The notes under the pieces are model-generated. The model did no database searches, had not been told where the DNA came from, and was given only the letters and a program-made list of their open reading frames with translations. A program made the position numbers and the translations under genes. DNA of 64,000 bases from Coliplasma sp045538555 (GTDB lineage: Bacteria > Bacillota > Clostridia > Oscillospirales > CAG-382): assembly GCA_045538555.1 (NCBI GenBank), contig JAZSRP010000036.1, positions 1 to 64,000 on the forward strand. The letters are read 5' to 3'. Every line of letters starts with the position of its first letter. Positions within the stretch are counted from its first letter, which is position 1. This document shows positions 42,493-50,663 of this stretch, in pieces.

Positions 42493-43456
42493 CACAATCA
42501 TTTCTTATATCTCCGCCGCCATTATTCAAGGTATTCCCCTGCTCTACGGTGCAACGGGCGAGATTCTCACCGAAAAATCCGGCAACCTCAATCTGGGTAT
42601 CCCCGGGATCATGTACATGGGCGGCATCTCGGGCGTTGTGGGCGCATATATCTACGAGTTTTACGTTCCCGAGCCCCAAACATGGCTCTTGATCCTCATA
42701 CCTTTGCTCTCATCTCTTTTGGGTGCGGCTCTGTTGTCATTGATATACTGCTTCCTCACCGTCACACTGAAAGCAAACCAAAACGTAACCGGTCTTGCTC
42801 TCACCACACTTGGTGTCGGAATCGGAAACTTCTTTGGCGGCTCTCTGGTGGGTCTTTTGGGCGGTAGCGGATCCATTGCACTTCCCAAAACCGCTGAGGT
42901 CTACAAAACCACGTTTCCTTTTATGAAGCATTTTGGCGACCTTGCTCATACAGGATTTTTGCTCTATCTGGCAATCATCATTGCAATCATTGCCGCATGG
43001 TTTCTCAAGCACACCCGCCGCGGGCTCAACCTCCGTGCCGTGGGTGAAAATCCCGCAACCGCTGATGCGGCAGGTATCAACGTTTCTCTTTACAAATACG
43101 CTTCTACCTGTATCGGTGGCGCTATTGCCGGACTGGGCGGTCTGTATTTTGTAATGGACTATACGGGCGGAAGCTGGACAAACAACGGATTTGGCGACAG
43201 AGGATGGCTGGCGATTGCAATCGTTATTTTTGCTCTGTGGAAGCCCAACCAAGCAGTTCTCAGTTCTATTGTGTTTGGCGGTCTCTACATTGCATGCGTC
43301 AAAATTGACGGTCTTACCGCCAGCGACAAGGAGCTCATCAAAATGCTGCCCTACATTGTTACCATTCTGGTGCTGATCTTTGTCAGCATTCGCAGAAAAC
43401 GTGAGAATCAGCCCCCTGAATCTCTGGGTCAGTCCTATTTTAGAGAAGAACGATAA
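42485..43456 (+). CDS. Nucleoside ABC transporter permease 2 (NupQ-like)
   Basis: Second permease, 323 residues, about eight to nine spans. Recognised by LTEKSGNLNLGIPGIMYMGG near the N-terminus and the coupling loop AVGENPATADAAGINVSLY. Last gene of the transport cluster; a bidirectional terminator follows 16 nt later. Confidence 0.92.
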   Translation: MLDTIISYISAAIIQGIPLLYGATGEILTEKSGNLNLGIPGIMYMGGISGVVGAYIYEFYVPEPQTWLLILIPLLSSLLGAALLSLIYCFLTVTLKANQNVTGLALTTLGVGIGNFFGGSLVGLLGGSGSIALPKTAEVYKTTFPFMKHFGDLAHTGFLLYLAIIIAIIAAWFLKHTRRGLNLRAVGENPATADAAGINVSLYKYASTCIGGAIAGLGGLYFVMDYTGGSWTNNGFGDRGWLAIAIVIFALWKPNQAVLSSIVFGGLYIACVKIDGLTASDKELIKMLPYIVTILVLIFVSIRRKRENQPPESLGQSYFREER

Positions 43457-43471
43457 AATTTTTTCAACAAC

Positions 43472-43500
43472 AAAAAAGCCACCCGCAGGTGGCTTTTTTT
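43472..43500. terminator. Bidirectional terminator
   Basis: AGCCACC / GGTGGCT, 4-nt loop, with A6 before and T7 after, between convergent genes. Confidence 0.92.
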
Positions 43501-43518
43501 ATTGTTTTTATTGCCTTT

Positions 43519-45003
43519 TTATCCGGCTTGTTGCGCCTTGAGAGCATCCAGCAGCTCATCAATACTGCTCTGGTATGCCGATTCACGCTGCTCAAAGTGG
43601 GATATAATGGTATTGTTTTTGCTCATTATCAACTGAGTGTAGAAATAGAGCATTCCGCTTTTGCCACCGTCAGAGAAATTGAAGATGACACCAAGGTCGT
43701 AGGTTCTGTTGCGGAAAATGATGTCCAGCATCTCGGAAGAATCATCGTCCTGAAGACGCTTGAGGTTGAGGGTACGGTCATAATACTCGGTGGTGACCAT
43801 TTCTTTTCCGTAATACGCCATTGCCTCCAAAGCATAGCAGGTGGCATCCAAAAGCTCAGGGTCACTGTTGCTCTTGGGGACAGAAATGGTTGAGCAGTGA
43901 TAAATGTTGATGGAAGTAGTGTACTGCTCCTGGTTTTCATCGCGCTTAGGAAGCGGCAAAATACCGTAGTGTATCTCTGCATTTCTCAATGCATCTGAAG
44001 AAACGGTAGATATGGTGCCGGGCATAAACAGTGCATTTCCATAAGTAAAGATCGCCATCTTATCGCCGTAAACACCGGAGTCCCATGGGCCAAAATGGTC
44101 TGCAACACCGACGTTGGAGGTATCAAGAAGAATGTCGAAAACTTTTCCAAAGGTGTTTATGTTTTCTTCCTCTTTGATACGCATGACAATGTCATCACCT
44201 CTGTTGACAACTGTCTTCTGACCGCAGCCAAGCATAAATGCCACTGTATCAAGAGTATCGACAACCATGCCCCATCTGTCTCCTACATCAGGGTCAAACG
44301 ACATCTGTGAGCCGTGCATAAAACCGGTCTCTTTGATCATGCCGTACATGGTATCAAGATTCCATCTGTTGTCACGAACCAAAGTGTAGGGATCCTCAAA
44401 CCCCAGTGTTTCCACAAGGTCCTTGTTGAAATACATTGCCCAGGTATACTCGTCATCAGTAACAATAATATCACCTGCAAGGAACCAGAGCTGATTGTTG
44501 ATGGTCAGATCACGGACCGCAGACTGATCCCACCACTCTTTTGAGGTATCAATATAATTGAGCTGATTGTAGTCGTACAATATGCCCTCAACGCCAAGTG
44601 TTGCCATGTAAGAAATGGGCTGGCACACCGCCTGATATGCACCGAGATCCGTCTGAAAATCCTCACGGACGGCATTTGTGAGCTCCTCAAAATCCGTGAT
44701 AAGCTCAACCTCGATGGTCAATCCGTAATTTTCTTTTATGTACTGGTTACGTTCGTAAAAAGCATTCTCCACCGGCTCACTGCTTGCCTCTGCAGCGGCA
44801 ATCTCACATGTGCCGTATGCTTTTGAATCACTGGCAAGTATTGTGATAGTTTTGTTCCAAACCTTGGGTTCAAGAGGGAATCCCTCGTCATTGCCTGACA
44901 CGGGCGGAGCGCTGCTCTCTTCATCTTCACCGCAGGAGGCAAGTACCATGGGCATGAGGGATATTGCAATCAAAAGCAAAAATGCAACAATTCTTTTTGT
45001 CAT
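43519..45003 (-). CDS. Extracellular solute-binding lipoprotein (family 1 type), orphan
   Basis: Lipoprotein of 494 residues with a signal peptide and lipobox LASC (Cys at about 24), then an acidic tether. The remainder resembles sugar-type family 1 binding proteins (KTITILASDSKAYGTCE; ILPLPKRDENQEQYTTSINI is the typical substrate-lobe PLPK motif). Usually such proteins sit with two permeases, but none is adjacent, so this one must share a distant transporter or act as a sensor. It has a perfect promoter and a possible operator. Ligand unknown, most likely an oligosaccharide. Confidence 0.87.
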   Translation of the reverse strand: MTKRIVAFLLLIAISLMPMVLASCGEDEESSAPPVSGNDEGFPLEPKVWNKTITILASDSKAYGTCEIAAAEASSEPVENAFYERNQYIKENYGLTIEVELITDFEELTNAVREDFQTDLGAYQAVCQPISYMATLGVEGILYDYNQLNYIDTSKEWWDQSAVRDLTINNQLWFLAGDIIVTDDEYTWAMYFNKDLVETLGFEDPYTLVRDNRWNLDTMYGMIKETGFMHGSQMSFDPDVGDRWGMVVDTLDTVAFMLGCGQKTVVNRGDDIVMRIKEEENINTFGKVFDILLDTSNVGVADHFGPWDSGVYGDKMAIFTYGNALFMPGTISTVSSDALRNAEIHYGILPLPKRDENQEQYTTSINIYHCSTISVPKSNSDPELLDATCYALEAMAYYGKEMVTTEYYDRTLNLKRLQDDDSSEMLDIIFRNRTYDLGVIFNFSDGGKSGMLYFYTQLIMSKNNTIISHFEQRESAYQSSIDELLDALKAQQAG

Positions 45004-45019
45004 ACTCTGTACCTCTTTT

Positions 45020-45046
45020 TTGTATTATATCAACCACCTGATACAA
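45020..45046. promoter_or_regulatory. Candidate operator of the solute-binding protein gene
   Basis: A dyad TATCA, six bases, TGATA (45028-45043) nested within TTGTAT/ATACAA, covering the predicted transcription start of the minus-strand gene. Placement and form fit a LacI- or GntR-type repressor site. Confidence 0.45.
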
Positions 45047-45050
45047 AATA

Positions 45051-45079
45051 ATTATACACAAGCAACGCAATTTTGTCAA
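45051..45079 (-). promoter_or_regulatory. Perfect consensus promoter of the solute-binding protein gene
   Basis: Minus strand TTGACA (45074-45079), 17 bp, TATAAT (45051-45056). All twelve consensus positions match. Confidence 0.88.
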
Positions 45080-45182
45080 CAGTGACCAAATGATATAAAG
45101 CTGTTTTTTATTTTTTTAAATTATTTTTGGAGTTGTTCAAAAGATTTTTTGAAAATTTTTTAAAAAACAGCATGCTTTTTTG

Positions 45183-45211
45183 TTGAAATTCCCTGTTTTG
45201 TGTGCTACACT
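45183..45211 (+). promoter_or_regulatory. Promoter of the PH-domain gene
   Basis: TTGAAA, 17 bp, TACACT, with about 28 nt from the predicted start to the ATG. Confidence 0.65.
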
Positions 45212-45245
45212 GATAAAAACAAATAATTTTTGTTCGGAGGATGGC

Positions 45246-45623
45246 ATGGCAGAAAGAAATATTTTGTGGAAAGATAAAAAGCGTCCTGTTTTTGGGCTTC
45301 CCGTCAGCTTTACCAGATATTCGGTGACAAATGAAAAGCTCTACGTAGACACAGGATTTTTATCCCGCAACGAGGAGGAGATCCGTCTCTACCGTATTCT
45401 TGACCTTACCCTCAAGCGCCCCTTCTGGCAACGTATATTTGGTGTAGGCACCATCCACTGCTGCACTGCAGACAAGTCAACACCCGAGTTTGACATCAAA
45501 AAAATCAAAAATCCTACAAAAATCAAGGACATGCTGTCCGATATGGTTGAACAACAACGTGAACAAAAGAGGGTTTCGTCACGCGAGTTCTTTGGTGACG
45601 ATGATTTTGACGAGCATCCTTGA
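45246..45623 (+). CDS. Bacterial PH-domain protein (YdbT/YdbS-like)
   Basis: A 125-residue soluble protein consisting of one bacterial PH (bPH2-type) domain. The typical series SFTRYSVTNEKLYVDTGFLSRNEEEIRLYRILDL covers residues about 20-55, followed by GVGTIHCCTAD and a C-terminal helix with an acidic tail. It lacks the membrane spans that usually accompany the domain in YdbS and YdbT. GGAGG lies five bases before ATG 45246. Its own promoter and terminator show a single-gene unit. Function unknown. Confidence 0.82.
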   Translation: MAERNILWKDKKRPVFGLPVSFTRYSVTNEKLYVDTGFLSRNEEEIRLYRILDLTLKRPFWQRIFGVGTIHCCTADKSTPEFDIKKIKNPTKIKDMLSDMVEQQREQKRVSSREFFGDDDFDEHP

Positions 45624-45639
45624 AATATTATTCAGCAAC

Positions 45640-45680
45640 AAAAACGAGACATTGTTTGTTTCGTTTTTTGTTTTTTGTTC
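45640..45680 (+). terminator. Terminator after the PH-domain gene
   Basis: AAAAACGA / TCGTTTTT with a 13-nt loop, followed by TGTTTTTTG. Confidence 0.7.
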
Positions 45681-45742
45681 CGCAATGCGACAAATTATGC
45701 ATATTTACAATGCTAAAATGCAAGCGGAAAGGATGAAATTAT

Positions 45743-46057
45743 ATGGAAATTAAATGTGAAAAAAATGGCGAATCTCTTGTAGCTTTTGTTATCGGTGAGG
45801 TTGATCATCACAACGCAAAAAACGCAAGGGAGATTTTGGACTCCGCAATTGAACGTGAGCAGCCCGAATTTTTTTGGCTGGATCTGTCAAGGGTGACTTT
45901 TTGTGATTCCTCCGGACTGGGACTGGTGATGGGAAGAATGAAAAAATGCGCTTCTGCGGGGAGCAAAATGGCTATCCGTAACCCCTCCCCTGCGGCAGAA
46001 AATATTCTTGTTATTGCAGGAATGGACAAAATACTGAAAATCGAAAGAGGACAATGA
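45743..46057 (+). CDS. spoIIAA: Anti-sigma F factor antagonist SpoIIAA
   Basis: STAS-domain protein of 104 residues. Unphosphorylated SpoIIAA binds SpoIIAB and frees sigma F in the forespore. The phosphorylatable serine is in VTFCDSSGLGLVMGRM (about 57). Length is slightly shorter than the B. subtilis protein. First gene of the operon. I did not find a clear sigma-H promoter (AGGA...GAAT) in the 60 bp upstream. Confidence 0.93.
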   Translation: MEIKCEKNGESLVAFVIGEVDHHNAKNAREILDSAIEREQPEFFWLDLSRVTFCDSSGLGLVMGRMKKCASAGSKMAIRNPSPAAENILVIAGMDKILKIERGQ

Positions 46058-46058
46058 A

Positions 46059-46505
46059 ATGGCGGACAAGATTATCAACAACATGAAATGTGTATTCTCG
46101 GCAAAAAGCGTCAACGAAAGCTTTGGACGAATGTGTGTTGCCGCTTTTTGCGCTCAATGCGATCCCACAGTGGCAACTATTGCAGATATAAAAACCGTGG
46201 TCAGCGAGGCGGTGACAAACTGCATCGTACACGCCTACGGCGGGCGGGAGGACAGAGACAGTTGCCAGGTCTATATTTCCTGTACTTTGTATGACAGCGG
46301 GCGGATGGTAATAAAAATCAGAGACAAAGGCAGAGGCATCAAGGATGTCAAAGCAGCAATGGAACCGCTTTTTACTACTGATACCGAGGGCGAGCGAAGC
46401 GGGATGGGATTTTCGGTAATGAAGGCATTTTGTGATAAGATCAGAGTGTCTTCCACTCTTGGAAAGGGCACAACGGTCACCCTTGAAAAGAAGGTCACTG
46501 CATAA
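46059..46505 (+). CDS. spoIIAB: Anti-sigma F factor SpoIIAB
   Basis: GHKL-type serine kinase and anti-sigma factor of 148 residues that binds sigma F and phosphorylates SpoIIAA. ATP-binding boxes are clear: N box SEAVTNCIVHAY (about 48-59), G1 IRDKGRGI and G2 SGMGFSVMKAF. It starts one base after spoIIAA and overlaps sigF as TAATG, so stoichiometry is translationally coupled, as in other spore formers. Confidence 0.94.
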   Translation: MADKIINNMKCVFSAKSVNESFGRMCVAAFCAQCDPTVATIADIKTVVSEAVTNCIVHAYGGREDRDSCQVYISCTLYDSGRMVIKIRDKGRGIKDVKAAMEPLFTTDTEGERSGMGFSVMKAFCDKIRVSSTLGKGTTVTLEKKVTA

Positions 46506-47203
46506 TGACAAAAGAGCAATCGAAGCTCATTGCGGCCGCACAGGAGGGCGACAAAAGAGCAATGTCTCTGCTTGTGGAACGCAACACAGGGCTTGTAAGA
46601 TCGGTTGCAGTGCGTTTTTTGAACAGAGGTGTGGAGTTTGAGGACCTGTGTCAACTGGGACACATGGGAATGCTGAAAGCCATCAAGAACTTTGATCTGT
46701 CCCATGGCACGGAGTTTTCTACTTATGCTGTTCCGCTCATCATGGGTGAGATAAAACGTTTTTTGCGAGACGACGGTTGCCTGAAGGTAAGCCGTGAGCT
46801 AAAACAAAAAAATGCTTTTTTGCTCAAAAAGCGTGAAGAATACATACAGCTTCACGGTGTCGAACCAAAGCTGAGCCAACTGAGCCAATTGTGCGGAATG
46901 ACGGAGGAAGAAGCCGCAGAATGTCTTTGTGCAGGGGCCGCAGTTGTGTCCATACACGAGCAGATAGGTGAAAAAACGCTGGAAGACACGCTGGGGGAGG
47001 ACAGTATTCCTGCCGTAAACGAAAAAATCGCTCTCATGCAGGCCATCGACCTTTTGGAAAAGCCGGACAGGCAGATTATATTGCTGCGCTATTTCAAAAA
47101 TCTGTCCCAAAGCGAGACCGGTCTCCGCCTGGGGCTGACTCAAGTGACGGTATCCCGAAGAGAGTCAAAGATCCTGCACACACTGCACAATCTGCTGAAA
47201 TAA
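46505..47203 (+). CDS. sigF: RNA polymerase sporulation sigma factor SigF
   Basis: Forespore-specific sigma factor of 232 residues, sigma-70 group 3. Region 2 has FEDLCQLGHMGMLKAIKNFD and FSTYAVPLIMGEIKRFLRD (about 40-85), region 3 is SQLSQLCGMTEEEA and region 4 ends in the helix-turn-helix NLSQSETGLRLGLTQVTVSRRESK. The adjacency to spoIIAA-spoIIAB separates it from sigma G. Normal length. Confidence 0.94.
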   Translation: MTKEQSKLIAAAQEGDKRAMSLLVERNTGLVRSVAVRFLNRGVEFEDLCQLGHMGMLKAIKNFDLSHGTEFSTYAVPLIMGEIKRFLRDDGCLKVSRELKQKNAFLLKKREEYIQLHGVEPKLSQLSQLCGMTEEEAAECLCAGAAVVSIHEQIGEKTLEDTLGEDSIPAVNEKIALMQAIDLLEKPDRQIILLRYFKNLSQSETGLRLGLTQVTVSRRESKILHTLHNLLK

Positions 47204-47238
47204 AAAAGCCGAAGCGTTTTTTTGAACTTCGGCTTTTT
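47203..47238. terminator. Bidirectional terminator between sigF and rarA
   Basis: AAAAAGCCGAAG / CTTCGGCTTTTT, 12-bp stem, 12-nt loop, usable from both sides. Confidence 0.9.
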
Positions 47239-47239
47239 G

Positions 47240-48478
47240 TTATTTTTTTGCATTGGATTCCAAATACTCGTGATACTCTCGGGCAGCACGCTCGGTTTTG
47301 TTGTCGCCGTAATGATAGAACTTCTCGTTTTTCAGATCATCAGGCAAATATTGCTGAATGCAATAATGATTTGGATAATCGTGAGGGTATCTGTACCCTC
47401 CTGTACTTCCCGGACGGTGCTGGTCTCTCAGATGATCCGGTACCTGAGCGCCTCTGCCCGCCTGTATGACCTCTTTTGCTCTTGCATAAGCCATGTACGC
47501 CGAGTTTGATTTTGGCGCAGTGGCGAGAAGAATGACTGCGTCAGAGAGCGGCAGAACTGCCTCGGGAAGCCCCACCGACACTGCGATGTCCACACATGAT
47601 TTTACAATGCTGATTGCCTGAGGGTAAGCAAGTCCAACGTCCTCGCACGCCATCACCATCAGCCGTCTGCAGGCGCTGATCAGGTCGCCGCCCTCCAGAA
47701 CTCTCGCCAAATAAAATACTGCTGCGTCGGGATCCGAACCGCGAACGGATTTTTGAAGTCCGCTCAACAAATCATAGTGTGAGTCACCATCACGGTCAAA
47801 TCGGATACCACTCCTCTGTGACAACTCCTTTGCCAATTCCTCGGACAGCTCATCAGAGCTTGCAAAATACACATTCTCCAGTGTTCCGATTGCTTTTCTC
47901 ACATCTCCTCCGCAGGAGCGGGCAATTGCTGACAGAACGGCATCAGAACATTTTTTTTGCATTCCGCTGTCGTTGTCACAGATCTCAAATGCACGCCTGA
48001 GCACGGGAACCAGCTCTTGATCCTCAATGGGTTTGAACTCAAACACGCTGGAACGGGACAAAAGAGCCGGATACAGGGAAAAATAAGGGTTTTCCGTGGT
48101 GGAACAGATGAGGGTCACCCTGCCGTCCTCCACGTACTCCAGCAATGATTGCTGTTGTTTCTTGTTGAAATACTGGATCTCGTCAATATACAAAATTATA
48201 CCGTCTGCACTCATCAGCGAGTGAGAAGAAGACAAAATATCTTTCAACTCCGACAGAGCGGCAACGGTGGCGTTGATCTTGTGAAATTCTTTTCCGTAGC
48301 TTTTGGCAATAATATCGGCAACGGTGGTTTTTCCCGTGCCGGGTGGTCCAAAAAACACAAGCGAGGGCAAATGTCCGCTCTCGATGATCCTGCGGAAAGG
48401 AGCGCCTTTTGCCAATAGGTGCTTTTGTCCCGCAACCTCATCAAAACTCTTTGGTCTTACCTTATCCGCAAGGGGCAT
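47240..48478 (-). CDS. rarA: Replication-associated recombination protein A (MgsA/RarA)
   Basis: Clamp-loader-like AAA+ ATPase of 412 residues that acts at stalled replication forks. Walker A FGPPGTGKTTVAD (about 45-57), Walker B ILYIDEIQYF and sensor-1 STTENPYFSLYPALLSR are present, with the RarA C-terminal tetramerisation domain (SVGLPEAVLPLSDAVILLATAPKS). ATG 48478 is preferred over a GTG nine bases upstream. Last gene of the DUF512-der-plsY-rarA string. Confidence 0.94.
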   Translation of the reverse strand: MPLADKVRPKSFDEVAGQKHLLAKGAPFRRIIESGHLPSLVFFGPPGTGKTTVADIIAKSYGKEFHKINATVAALSELKDILSSSHSLMSADGIILYIDEIQYFNKKQQQSLLEYVEDGRVTLICSTTENPYFSLYPALLSRSSVFEFKPIEDQELVPVLRRAFEICDNDSGMQKKCSDAVLSAIARSCGGDVRKAIGTLENVYFASSDELSEELAKELSQRSGIRFDRDGDSHYDLLSGLQKSVRGSDPDAAVFYLARVLEGGDLISACRRLMVMACEDVGLAYPQAISIVKSCVDIAVSVGLPEAVLPLSDAVILLATAPKSNSAYMAYARAKEVIQAGRGAQVPDHLRDQHRPGSTGGYRYPHDYPNHYCIQQYLPDDLKNEKFYHYGDNKTERAAREYHEYLESNAKK

Positions 48479-48508
48479 TTTCCTCACCTCTTTTGTGTTT
48501 TTTGGGGA

Positions 48509-49318
48509 TCATTTTTTCTTTTTGCTCTTTGATTTGGAGGTTGCGTCGGGATAATAGGAATCGTCGCCGTCGTTTTCCTTGTCTTCCATATCAAGGATCT
48601 CCTGTGTCTCGGGCTTTTTTCGGAAGCTGAACTTGGGCTCTTGATTGTTGAACAAACGGTAGATGTTTTTGCGGTGCATATAGATAACGATTATTCCCAC
48701 AAACATGGCAAACATCATCACCCACATCTCGGGGCTGTTTCCCGTGCGTAGCTTTGATGCATAATAAACGGCCGCGGGATAGGTAAACGCCGCCATGATG
48801 GACGACAGCGAGACGTATTTTGTAAACACAAGGACGATGGCAAATACAACAAGCAAAACAAGGCAGATCATTGGATCAATGACCAGAATCATTGTGGCAG
48901 CCGTAAGCACGCCCTTGCCTCCCTTAAATCTGTAAAAAACGGGGAAAATGTGGCCGATCATACAAAACAGGCCGGCAATATAGGCACCGGTGTGTCCCAC
49001 GAGCAAAATACCCACAAGCACAGATACCACCTGCTTGAGCACGTCGCCCAGCAGAGTCAGTCCCGCACCGCCCTTGCCGTACACTCTCATCATGTTTGTC
49101 AACCCGGCATTTCCGCTACCGTGGCGTCGTATGTCATCGTTGAACTTGAGTTTTGACACAATAATTGCGGCATTGAGAGACCCAAGCATATACGGGATGA
49201 TTGCCGCCAACGCAAAGGAAACGATAACGATGGCCGCAGAAAGCGCGCCCTGTGTTCTGTCCGCAAGGCGGAGCAATACACCAAACATGCCGGGGATATA
49301 TTTCATGAGATAAATCAT
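48509..49318 (-). CDS. plsY: Acyl-phosphate:glycerol-3-phosphate acyltransferase PlsY
   Basis: Membrane enzyme that starts phospholipid synthesis by acylating glycerol-3-phosphate. The three active-site motifs are visible: GSLNAAI, RRHGSGNAGLTNMMR and FYRFKGGKGVLTAA. It has five to six membrane spans. The 269-residue length exceeds the usual 200 or so because of about 25 extra N-terminal residues and a polar C-terminal tail of about 55 residues ending in SKSKSKKKK. ATG 49318 follows GAGG by six bases and the der stop by one base. Confidence 0.92.
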   Translation of the reverse strand: MIYLMKYIPGMFGVLLRLADRTQGALSAAIVIVSFALAAIIPYMLGSLNAAIIVSKLKFNDDIRRHGSGNAGLTNMMRVYGKGGAGLTLLGDVLKQVVSVLVGILLVGHTGAYIAGLFCMIGHIFPVFYRFKGGKGVLTAATMILVIDPMICLVLLVVFAIVLVFTKYVSLSSIMAAFTYPAAVYYASKLRTGNSPEMWVMMFAMFVGIIVIYMHRKNIYRLFNNQEPKFSFRKKPETQEILDMEDKENDGDDSYYPDATSKSKSKKKK

Positions 49319-49319
49319 A

Positions 49320-50657
49320 TTACACCTCGCCGGGGTTTTCACCCTTTTGCTTGATCACCAGACGGATGGGAGTTCCGCCAAAGTCAAACTGCTCACGCAG
49401 GCAGTTTTCGATATATCTTTGGTAGGAAAAATGGAACAGCTCTGCGGAATTGCAGAACAGCACAAAGGTGGGAGGGCACACTCCCGTCTGGGTCATATAA
49501 TAGATACGCAATCTCCTGCCCTTGTCGGAGGGGGGCTGGACTCTTGCCGTAACGTTTGACAAAAAATCATTGAGCAGACCTGTGGTGATACGTCGGTTTG
49601 CGTTTGCGTAGCACTCATTGATCATGGGATAAAGCTTGTCGATACGCTGACCCGTTTTTGCGGATACAAAGGCGGTTTTTGCATACCGCATATACCCAAG
49701 AGCTTCTTTTACGTCCATTGTAAATTTGTTTACCGAGTCGTTGTCCTTGTTTTCGTAGATATCCCACTTGTTCACCACAACAATGCTTGCCTTGCCTGCA
49801 TTGTGTGCAAGACCCGCTATTCTCTCATCCTGAGATGTAACACCCTCGTTTGCGTCCACCATGATGAGACAAACATCCGCCTTTTCCACAGCAGCATTTG
49901 CACGGATGACCGAGAATTTTTCTACCCTATCCTCAATCTTTGCATTGCGGCGTATTCCGGCGGTGTCTATAAACACGTAGTTGCCGTGCTGATTGGAAAC
50001 ATAAGTGTCGATAGAATCTCTTGTGGTACCGGGAATATCGGAAACGATAACACGCTCCTCGCCGCTGATCCTATTGACAATGGAGCTTTTTCCCGCATTG
50101 GGCTTGCCGATAACAGCAACACGGATTGCATCACCGTCATCTGACTCAGCTTCATTCTCGGGCAGGAGCTCAACCACCTGATCCAGCACATCCCCTGTTC
50201 CTGTTCCGTGAACGGATGACAGCGGAATCACGTACTCAAACCCGAGCTCATAAAATTCATAAAACCCTGCAGGAACATCGCCTATGGTATCCACCTTGTT
50301 TACCGCAACAACGATGGGCTTGCGGCTCTTTTTCAGCATTGATGCGATCTCACGGTCTGCAGCTGTGACTCCTGTGGAAAGCTCTGTCATAAATACAATA
50401 ACGTCTGCAGAGCCGATTGCGATCAGAGCTTGCTCCCTCATCTGCTTTAGGATGGTGCTTTCTGTGGTGGGTTCTATTCCGCCTGTATCGATAAACAGCA
50501 TATTACGGCGGTTCCACTCCACGTCACAGTAGATTCTGTCACGGGTGACTCCCGGTGTATCCTCAACTATTGAAATACGTTTGCCTGCAATTTTGTTAAA
50601 AAACGTGCTTTTGCCCACGTTGGGTCTGCCAACTACGGCAACCACACTTTTTGGCAT
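49320..50657 (-). CDS. der: Ribosome biogenesis GTPase Der (EngA)
   Basis: Double-GTPase needed for 50S assembly; 445 residues. GTPase 1 has GRPNVGKSTFFNK and NKVD; GTPase 2 has GKPNAGKSSIVNRISG, DTAGI and NKWD. A KH-like domain occupies the last 90 residues. Length is standard. Between DUF512 (6-nt gap) and plsY. Confidence 0.97.
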   Translation of the reverse strand: MPKSVVAVVGRPNVGKSTFFNKIAGKRISIVEDTPGVTRDRIYCDVEWNRRNMLFIDTGGIEPTTESTILKQMREQALIAIGSADVIVFMTELSTGVTAADREIASMLKKSRKPIVVAVNKVDTIGDVPAGFYEFYELGFEYVIPLSSVHGTGTGDVLDQVVELLPENEAESDDGDAIRVAVIGKPNAGKSSIVNRISGEERVIVSDIPGTTRDSIDTYVSNQHGNYVFIDTAGIRRNAKIEDRVEKFSVIRANAAVEKADVCLIMVDANEGVTSQDERIAGLAHNAGKASIVVVNKWDIYENKDNDSVNKFTMDVKEALGYMRYAKTAFVSAKTGQRIDKLYPMINECYANANRRITTGLLNDFLSNVTARVQPPSDKGRRLRIYYMTQTGVCPPTFVLFCNSAELFHFSYQRYIENCLREQFDFGGTPIRLVIKQKGENPGEV

Positions 50658-50663
50658 AATGCT

